Positions 60,591-64,000 of a DNA stretch of 64,000 nt are shown piece by piece. Location: positions 1 to 64,000 of IMG/VR virus record IMGVR_UViG_3300043788_000114; one strand, written 5' to 3'. The position numbers and the translations under genes were made by a program. Under the pieces are notes generated by a model, which did no database searches, was not told the origin of the DNA, and saw only the letters and a list, made by a program, of their open reading frames with translations. This DNA is from a virus. Each line of letters starts with the position of its first letter. Positions within the stretch are counted from its first letter, which is position 1.

Positions 60591-60620
60591 GCCTCCGAGA
60601 AATCGGGGGCTTTTTAGTTT
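60591..60620 (+). terminator. Rho-independent terminator upstream of the tRNA array
   Basis: GCCTCCGA (60591-60598) pairs with TCGGGGGC (60603-60610) around GAAA and is followed by TTTTTAG and more T. It insulates the tRNA array from the upstream genes. Confidence 0.8.
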
Positions 60621-60624
60621 TTGC

Positions 60625-60709
60625 GCGAGAGTGGCGAAATGGCAGCACGCAGCGGTCTTAAAAACCGTTGGAGAAATCCGTGGGGGTTCAAGTCCCCTCT
60701 CTCGCACCA
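60625..60709 (+). tRNA. tRNA-Leu (UAA)
   Basis: Acceptor GCGAGAG/CTCTCGC, loop CTTAAAA with anticodon TAA, long variable arm, T arm with TTCAAGT; CCA is encoded. Confidence 0.93.
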
Positions 60710-60710
60710 T

Positions 60711-60785
60711 GAGCCTGTACCCAAGTGCTAAGGGAGCGGTCTGCAAAACCGTGATGCGGTGGTTGGATTCCACTCAGGCTCTCCA
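60711..60785 (+). tRNA. tRNA-Cys (GCA)
   Basis: Acceptor GAGCCTG/CAGGCTC, loop CTGCAAA with anticodon GCA, encoded CCA. T loop is unusual (TTGGATT). It starts one base after the previous tRNA. Confidence 0.88.
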
Positions 60786-60796
60786 AGTTTAAATGT

Positions 60797-60886
60797 GGCC
60801 CCGCTGGCGGATTGGCCCAGCCACTAGTCTTAGGAACTAGCGTCCTTAGCCGGACACTGTGGGTTCGAATCCCACCGGGGCTACCA
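60797..60886 (+). tRNA. tRNA-Leu (UAG)
   Basis: Acceptor GGCCCCG/CGGGGCT (one G-U), loop CTTAGGA with anticodon TAG, long variable arm, T arm GTGGG/CCCAC, encoded CCA. Confidence 0.92.
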
Positions 60887-60893
60887 AAGTTTT

Positions 60894-60980
60894 GCCGATG
60901 TGCTGGAATTGGAAGACGGACTGCACTCAAAACGCAGCGCGAGCAATCGCATGGGAGTTCGATCCTCCCCATCGGCACCA
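60894..60980 (+). tRNA. tRNA-Leu (CAA)
   Basis: Acceptor GCCGATG/CATCGGC, loop CTCAAAA with anticodon CAA, one A-C mismatch at the base of the anticodon loop, long variable arm, encoded CCA. Confidence 0.88.
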
Positions 60981-61031
60981 GATTAAGGCCGTATTAGGCG
61001 ACGAACTAAATTTAGTCGTGCGGCTAATTTT

Positions 61032-61119
61032 GGAGAGTCAACCGTTGAGGCTGACGGCGCGGTTTGCTAAACCGATGGTTCCCTTTGGGAATGGGCATCG
61101 TGCGCTCGGCTCTCCGCCA
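61032..61119 (+). tRNA. tRNA-Ser (GCU)
   Basis: Acceptor GGAGAGT/GCTCTCC, anticodon loop TTGCTAA (GCT), long variable arm, T arm with loop ATCGTGC instead of the usual TTC start, encoded CCA. Confidence 0.82.
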
Positions 61120-61141
61120 TGTTTGTGCAGTAAACGTGTTT

Positions 61142-61229
61142 GGGGAGTAAACCTGTCGGGCGACAGGGCTCGTCTGGAAAGCGATGCGGACCCATCGGGT
61201 TTGCGTTTCGAGTACGCTGCTCCCCGCCA
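61142..61229 (+). tRNA. tRNA-Ser (GGA) with unusual D arm
   Basis: Acceptor GGGGAGT/GCTCCCC, loop CTGGAAA with anticodon GGA, long variable arm, T arm TTCGAGT, encoded CCA. The D arm is six base pairs (CCTGTC/GACAGG) with a GGGC loop, a shape more like tRNA-Sec than normal tRNA-Ser. Confidence 0.82.
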
Positions 61230-61230
61230 C

Positions 61231-61318
61231 GGAAGCGTTGGGCATTTGGCAGGCCCACCCCGCTCGAAACGGGACACACCGCAAGGTGTTGGGGATTCGA
61301 CTTCCTCCGCTTCCGCCA
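61231..61318 (+). tRNA. tRNA-Ser (CGA)
   Basis: Acceptor GGAAGCG/CGCTTCC, loop CTCGAAA (CGA), D stem GGGC/GCCC, long variable arm, T loop TTCGACT, encoded CCA. One base after the previous tRNA. Confidence 0.9.
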
Positions 61319-61324
61319 CTGTTT

Positions 61325-61414
61325 GGATACGTTAGGCATGTGCCAAGCCTACCCCGTTTGAAGCGGGACGCTCCTGAAAGGGACTTGGGTGTTGGACTCA
61401 CCCCGTATCCGCCA
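61325..61414 (+). tRNA. tRNA-Ser (UGA)
   Basis: Acceptor GGATACG/CGTATCC, loop TTTGAAG (TGA), long variable arm, T arm GGGTG/CACCC, encoded CCA. Confidence 0.88.
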
Positions 61415-61419
61415 GATGT

Positions 61420-61506
61420 GCAGCGTATGACCGGGCGCACGGTCACCGCTCTGTAAAAGCGGCGCTCATTCGAGCATGGGGAGTTGAAGCCTCTCACGCT
61501 GCACCA
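61420..61506 (+). tRNA. tRNA-Tyr (GUA)
   Basis: Acceptor GCAGCGT/ACGCTGC, anticodon stem CCGCT/AGCGG with loop CTGTAAA (GTA), D stem GACC/GGTC, long variable arm as in bacterial tRNA-Tyr, encoded CCA. Confidence 0.9.
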
Positions 61507-61517
61507 GAGATGTATAA

Positions 61518-61585
61518 TTGGGGTGTCAGGTGCGTGAACACCCGGCTTACGCCAACCGGAAATGAGGTTTCCGATGACACCCCAA
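61518..61585 (+). promoter_or_regulatory. Structured translational leader (copy 3 of 3)
   Basis: P1 is a perfect 10 bp (TTGGGGTGTC, 61518-61527; GACACCCCAA, 61576-61585). P2 pairs GGTG (61529) with CACC (61539). A small GGC/GCC hairpin follows (61544-61553). P3 pairs CGGAAA (61557) with TTTCCG (61568) and has GAGG in its loop. A TATAAT box (61513-61518) overlaps its edge, at the place where TAGAAT lies in copy 2. Confidence 0.75.
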
Positions 61586-62404
61586 GAGCAAAGTGTACCA
61601 GCGCCAACGAAGTGGTGCCAGAAGCATCTACACGAAATCTCAATATCTACGAAAAGATGCCAAGAATGCCGGAAGGCGTATTTTCGGAAATACAGAACGC
61701 TTAACAGAGAGCACCTAAATTCTCTTGATCGAGAACGGTATCGAAAAAAACACGAAGGCCAACTTCGAAAGTATAATGGCTCTCCGGGCGGTATCGCCAG
61801 AGCGACCAAATCACGTCGCGAGGCTCTCGATAAGTATTACTCCAATCCAAAGATTTGCAAAAATTGCGGAGGCCCAATAGTCGTCAAGGATGGCGAGAAG
61901 ATTCCGCAAGCAAGGAAGCGAACCTTTTGCACACGGCGGTGCGCTGCCATTTTTAACAATCATTTACGGAAAAAAGAACGAGCGTGCAAGACCTGCGGGG
62001 GAGCAGTACGCAGAACAAGCAAGAGAATGCGTAACTACTGCGACGACTGCTTAAATGTGAAACTCCTTGCGATTACTGGAAAAATATCGAAACGTGCGTT
62101 ATTTACACGGAGAAATGGGTACCAATCGGCACGGTCGCAAATCCGAAGACACGCAGAGACGGTGTTCAATCGCTCCGGAAAGAAGAAGGTCTGTGCCATT
62201 TGCGGGTATAGCCTGTACGTTGAAATCGCTCATTTGCGAGCGGTGGCCGATTTTTCTGAGGACGCGCTCATTGAAGAGATCAACGCGGTAGGTAACTTAA
62301 TAGCCTTTTGCGCCAATCATCATTGGGAATTTGACAACGATAAACTTGTCGAGGATAATGTAACGGCGGAGTGGACTGGAGATGGTTCCAGCTTGGTCTC
62401 ATAA
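61574..62404 (+). CDS. HNH endonuclease inserted in the tRNA array
   Basis: A 276-residue protein from the ATG at 61574, chosen for the leader and Met-Thr-Pro start (an ATG at 61562 is four codons upstream). A series of zinc knuckles (CQKHLHEISISTKRCQEC, CKNCGG, CTRRC, CKTCGG) precedes a C-terminal HNH core: VCAICGYSLYVEIAHL, then NLIAFCANHHWEFDND. The last 40 bases overlap a tRNA gene, and the TAA stop lies in the tRNA's anticodon loop. It is the only protein-coding insertion of this size among the tRNAs. Confidence 0.85.
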   Translation: MTPQEQSVPAPTKWCQKHLHEISISTKRCQECRKAYFRKYRTLNREHLNSLDRERYRKKHEGQLRKYNGSPGGIARATKSRREALDKYYSNPKICKNCGGPIVVKDGEKIPQARKRTFCTRRCAAIFNNHLRKKERACKTCGGAVRRTSKRMRNYCDDCLNVKLLAITGKISKRALFTRRNGYQSARSQIRRHAETVFNRSGKKKVCAICGYSLYVEIAHLRAVADFSEDALIEEINAVGNLIAFCANHHWEFDNDKLVEDNVTAEWTGDGSSLVS

Positions 62405-62442
62405 GCCAAATCACGGCGGTTCGATTCCGCTCTCCGCAACCA
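62365..62442 (+). tRNA. tRNA with CAU anticodon (Met, or Ile2)
   Basis: Stem GCGGAG/CTCCGC with a G-A mismatch at the end, anticodon stem TTGGT/GCCAA, loop CTCATAA (CAT), T loop TTCGATT, encoded CCA. The 1-72 mismatch is initiator-like, but the anticodon stem lacks three G-C pairs; elongator Met or lysidine-modified Ile are possible. Four bases lie between acceptor and D stem, which is odd. Confidence 0.75.
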
Positions 62443-62454
62443 TTTCATTGGAGG

Positions 62455-62504
62455 TTCCCATGACAGATCACTAGCGAAAGGTTGGTGAGAAACTGTCATG
62501 GGAA
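62455..62504 (+). promoter_or_regulatory. Start-codon-sequestering stem-loop with four-codon uORF
   Basis: TTCCCATGACAG (62455-62466) pairs perfectly with CTGTCATGGGAA (62493-62504), 12 bp, loop 26 bases. The right arm contains the ATG of the gene at 62498. The left arm contains another ATG (62460), preceded by GGAGG, which begins a four-codon reading frame (Met-Thr-Asp-His, stop). Ribosomes on this short frame would open the stem. Confidence 0.65.
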
Positions 62505-62710
62505 ACGCCCACGCGTGGCGTCACCGGACTGGACGTGGTACTCCCTGTCCTACCGGTTGTCTCTATTGCAAGATGCGTCCCAAGGAAGGCGAACCGGGAG
62601 AGCGGCACAAGAACTACGCCAACAAAAACTCTCGCGGTCGTCGCACTCCACGGGGCAAGCAGAACAACAAGAAGCGCAAGAGTCCAAAGCTCAAACTAGG
62701 AGTCCAATGA
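62498..62710 (+). CDS. Small basic protein with CLYC knuckle
   Basis: A 70-residue protein. A CPTGCLYCKM centre and a long Lys/Arg/Asn-rich tail (GRRTPRGKQNNKKRK). Its start is buried in a 12-bp stem-loop. It lies between the CAU tRNA and the tmRNA, and may bind RNA. Related in character to the basic proteins at 12992, 17825 and 32967. Confidence 0.6.
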   Translation: MGNAHAWRHRTGRGTPCPTGCLYCKMRPKEGEPGERHKNYANKNSRGRRTPRGKQNNKKRKSPKLKLGVQ

Positions 62711-62774
62711 TCTTCGATCCAGAATTCGGATGGTGGAGGAGTTGGATCAGTATCGATCTTGGCGCGTAAGCGCT

Positions 62775-62930
62775 GAGTGGAGGCCGGGGGCCGCAAGGCA
62801 CTGGGTCCGTTCTCGGACGTAAACCGAGTGGTGGAGGCGGCGGCAACGCCGCCCCTAGTTTTCGAGTACGCATGTAGAAGGTGATGGAGTTTGATTTCGG
62901 ACGTGGGTTCAACTCCCACCGGCTCCACCA
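62775..62930 (+). ncRNA. ssrA: Permuted tmRNA, acceptor piece
   Basis: Contains the 3' part of tmRNA but lies upstream of the 5' part. Conserved ATTTCGGACG (62894-62903) leads to the T arm GTGGG/CCCAC (62903-62919) with loop TTCAACT, then acceptor strand CGGCTCC (62920-62926), A and encoded CCA (62928-62930). The strand pairs with GGGGCCG at 63049-63055, with G3-U70, the alanine identity pair. A GGCGGCG/CGCCGCC hairpin with GCAA loop (62836-62853) and pseudoknot-like CTCGG/CCGAG lie upstream. The 5' end is not certain. Confidence 0.85.
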
Positions 62931-63048
62931 AGAAGCACTTGAACGAGAAGCGCCGACTTACGATCATGAACACAACGTCTCTGTTTTCGGCTAACTCAAA
63001 AAAGCGAAGCTCGTTGGCTGTCGCTCAATGGTTCGAGTGTTTCTTTGT
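62931..63048 (+). other. Intervening segment between the two tmRNA pieces
   Basis: Non-coding spacer of 118 bases between the CCA of the acceptor piece and the G1 of the coding piece. In known permuted tmRNAs such a segment is removed by processing. I see no gene here. Confidence 0.65.
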
Positions 63049-63240
63049 GGGGCCGTCACGGTTTCGACGGAATTAGAGGACATCACGCAGTTCATGCCGG
63101 ATGCTGTGGCCCACGAAACGGGACAACAGAAAACTAGGTGCAGAACCATTTGCACTGCCAATGGCTGCTTAAACACCAGTCATTCGAGGGTGGCCGCAAT
63201 ACTCGTCAAAGAACCATGCGGCAACAAATTCTATGCCCGA
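63049..63240 (+). ncRNA. ssrA: Permuted tmRNA, coding piece with tag reading frame
   Basis: Starts GGGGCCG (63049), then GGTTTCGACGG, the tmRNA D-loop signature. CATCAC (63081-63086) and CATGC (63093-63097) pair with GTGATG (62881-62886) and GCATG (62870-62874) on the acceptor piece, forming helix P2. The tag frame starts at GCA (63140) and ends TAA (63170-63172): Ala-Glu-Pro-Phe-Ala-Leu-Pro-Met-Ala-Ala. tmRNA frees stalled ribosomes and marks the peptide for proteolysis. The 3' end of this piece is an estimate. Confidence 0.85.
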
Positions 63241-63393
63241 GAATCGGAGAAAAAAGCAGCGGAGAAGGAAAGTCCTGCGACAAATCGAGCGGCGCAGGCA
63301 GTTCCAGCGAGTCAATGAAATCCTGTTGCGCTCCGCTTTCGGGGTAGAATGGAAAAAGTACCGCCAGCGTGGAATCGCGGTGCCGTAAGTTTC

Positions 63394-63469
63394 GGGGTCG
63401 TAGCTTAATTGGAAAAGCGCTTCCTTGTCACGGAAGAAGTCGAGGGTTCAACTCCCTTCGATCCCGCCA
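63394..63469 (+). tRNA. tRNA-Asp (GUC)
   Basis: Acceptor GGGGTCG/CGATCCC, loop TTGTCAC (GTC), T loop TTCAACT, encoded CCA. Its 3' end could be mistaken for the tmRNA end, but the acceptor does not pair with the tmRNA 5' strand as well. Confidence 0.92.
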
Positions 63470-63483
63470 AGTTTGGAGATGAC

Positions 63484-63648
63484 ATGTCCAAGAGATGGAG
63501 AAAGCGCCAAGCGAGGATGGCAGCGACAGCCGCCGCGCAGCCTGCTGTTACGGAGCAACCTGCGGCGCAACAGACAGCACCTCCGCCCGCTGCCCAGCCT
63601 GAACGCGTACAGAAGATTCCTACGTGGCCATGGCGTGCGGTAGGGTAG
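63484..63648 (+). CDS. Small Ala/Pro/Gln-rich protein
   Basis: A 54-residue protein from the ATG at 63484 with GGAG at 7 bases. It opens MSKRWRKRQARM, then a Pro/Ala/Gln-rich tract and a hydrophobic end (IPTWPWRAVG). Starting at 63409 would cover the tRNA and is rejected. Function unknown. Confidence 0.55.
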   Translation: MSKRWRKRQARMAATAAAQPAVTEQPAAQQTAPPPAAQPERVQKIPTWPWRAVG

Positions 63649-63660
63649 AGAAAAGTTTTC

Positions 63661-63735
63661 GTCCCTGTCTGCTAGAGGCGAGGCATCCGCGTTCTCATCG
63701 CGGCAACATCGGTTCGAATCCGATCAGGGACGCCA
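63661..63735 (+). tRNA. tRNA-Glu (CUC)
   Basis: Acceptor GTCCCTG/CAGGGAC, anticodon stem CCGCG/CGCGG with loop TTCTCAT (CTC), T arm ATCGG/CCGAT, encoded CCA. Confidence 0.9.
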
Positions 63736-63739
63736 AGTT

Positions 63740-63834
63740 GCGCGGCGGCGAGACAGCCGTCAGTATTTGCGTCGAGTACATCTGAGCTACCCGCTATGGA
63801 GGTAGACGCAAGTCGATCATCTGACTAGCCGCGC
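63740..63834 (+). ncRNA. Unidentified structured RNA in the tRNA array
   Basis: A 7-bp closing stem GCGCGGC (63740) with GCCGCGC (63828) holds a small GGC/GCC hairpin (63747-63758) and a long interrupted hairpin: GTCAG/CTGAC (63759, 63821), TTGCGTC/GACGCAA (63767, 63805) and a terminal TACC/GGTA stem. It has acceptor-like closing geometry but no anticodon or T arm and no CCA. No known family fits. Confidence 0.55.
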
Positions 63835-63843
63835 TTCGTTTAT

Positions 63844-63917
63844 GGGGTCGTCTTCTAACGGTAGGAAAGCTGATTTTCGCTCAGCTAATGCCGGTTCAAC
63901 TCCGGTCGGCCCTTCCA
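63844..63917 (+). tRNA. tRNA-Glu (UUC)
   Basis: Acceptor GGGGTCG/CGGCCCT (two G-U pairs), stem GCTGA/TCAGC with loop TTTTCGC (TTC), T loop TTCAACT, encoded CCA; discriminator T instead of the usual G. Confidence 0.87.
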
Positions 63918-63938
63918 ATTTTCATCCCGGAGGAACCC

Positions 63939-64000
63939 ATGCACAGCGTCTATGTGGAATACGATGGCGGCATCAACGCCGCGACCGATGAGGCAATCTA
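63939..64000 (+). CDS. Start of a gene cut by the window edge
   Basis: An ATG at 63939 after GGAGGA opens a frame (MHSVYVEYDGGINAATDEA) that continues to the edge. Only about 20 residues are visible, so nothing can be said about its role. Confidence 0.55.
   Translation, partial: MHSVYVEYDGGINAATDEAI

Noticed and set aside
61005-61016. Palindrome ACTAAATTTAGT between Leu and Ser tRNAs
   Set aside because: A 12-base perfect palindrome but short, AT-rich and without T tract; reported here only, as it may be a spacer processing hairpin.
61024-61809. Reverse-strand frame of 261 residues across the tRNA array
   Set aside because: It runs through five tRNA genes; Cys/Arg-rich nonsense composition.
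62614-62973. Reverse frame covering the tmRNA acceptor piece
   Set aside because: Overlaps conserved tmRNA elements; no ribosome site or family features.
63394-63469. 3' end of a normal one-piece tmRNA downstream of the tag frame
   Set aside because: This region folds into a full tRNA-Asp with its own 5' acceptor strand and anticodon GTC. The perfect partner of GGGGCCG with a G-U third pair is upstream at 62920-62926.
1-64000. CRISPR arrays, insertion sequences, integrase and attachment sites
   Set aside because: No regularly spaced direct repeats, transposase or recombinase motifs were seen; the mobile genes present are homing-type endonucleases.

Overview
The window looks like the structural half of a large tailed double-stranded DNA bacteriophage (or prophage) of unknown host. 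Genes are tightly packed, often with ATGA stop/start overlaps, and follow a packaging, portal, scaffold, major capsid, fibre, lysis order. No replication, integration or tail-tape-measure gene is visible. The long predicted internal-virion proteins without sheath or tape-measure genes fit a short-tailed (podovirus-like) particle, but this is inference. The host is not identifiable from the sequence; a circularly permuted tmRNA and many proteins with export signals hint at a Gram-negative host.

Layout. 1-8.5 kb: terminase region with small accessory genes, including a second, apparently inactive copy of the terminase nuclease domain behind a twin-arginine-like N-terminus. 8.5-8.9 kb: GT-rich non-coding block ending in a terminator. 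8.9-19.8 kb: portal, scaffold, major capsid and connector genes, interrupted by GIY-YIG and LAGLIDADG homing endonucleases. 19.8-28.9 kb: four consecutive fibre, spike or surface genes, each starting with a Sec or lipoprotein signal. 29-32.3 kb: lysis and membrane module (holin candidates, papain-like protein, Tat lipoprotein, GH24 lysozyme). 32.6-33.6 kb: small Lys/His-rich proteins. 33.6-50.2 kb: giant virion proteins, including a PA14-like domain, a 2H phosphoesterase domain and an HExxH zincin, with an endonuclease VII-like gene inserted in the opposite direction. 50.2-51.3 kb: acidic protein and a Cas4/RecB-like nuclease.

51.3-59.6 kb is a leftward operon of small zinc proteins followed by a modification cassette: GT-A, frameshifted B12 radical-SAM, methyltransferase, PLOD-like and GT-B genes. 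A divergent promoter pair at 59.59-59.68 kb separates it from a small HTH regulator.

60.6-63.9 kb is an RNA gene array: 13 tRNAs (Leu x3, Ser x4, Cys, Tyr, CAU, Asp, Glu x2), a two-piece permuted tmRNA encoding the tag AEPFALPMAA, and an unidentified structured RNA. An HNH gene sits inside it. Three endonuclease genes (901, 41036 reverse, 61574) share an unusual structured leader in which the start codon and Shine-Dalgarno are buried in conserved helices. The phage therefore appears to carry its own translation-support kit, and its mobile endonucleases are under RNA-structure control.
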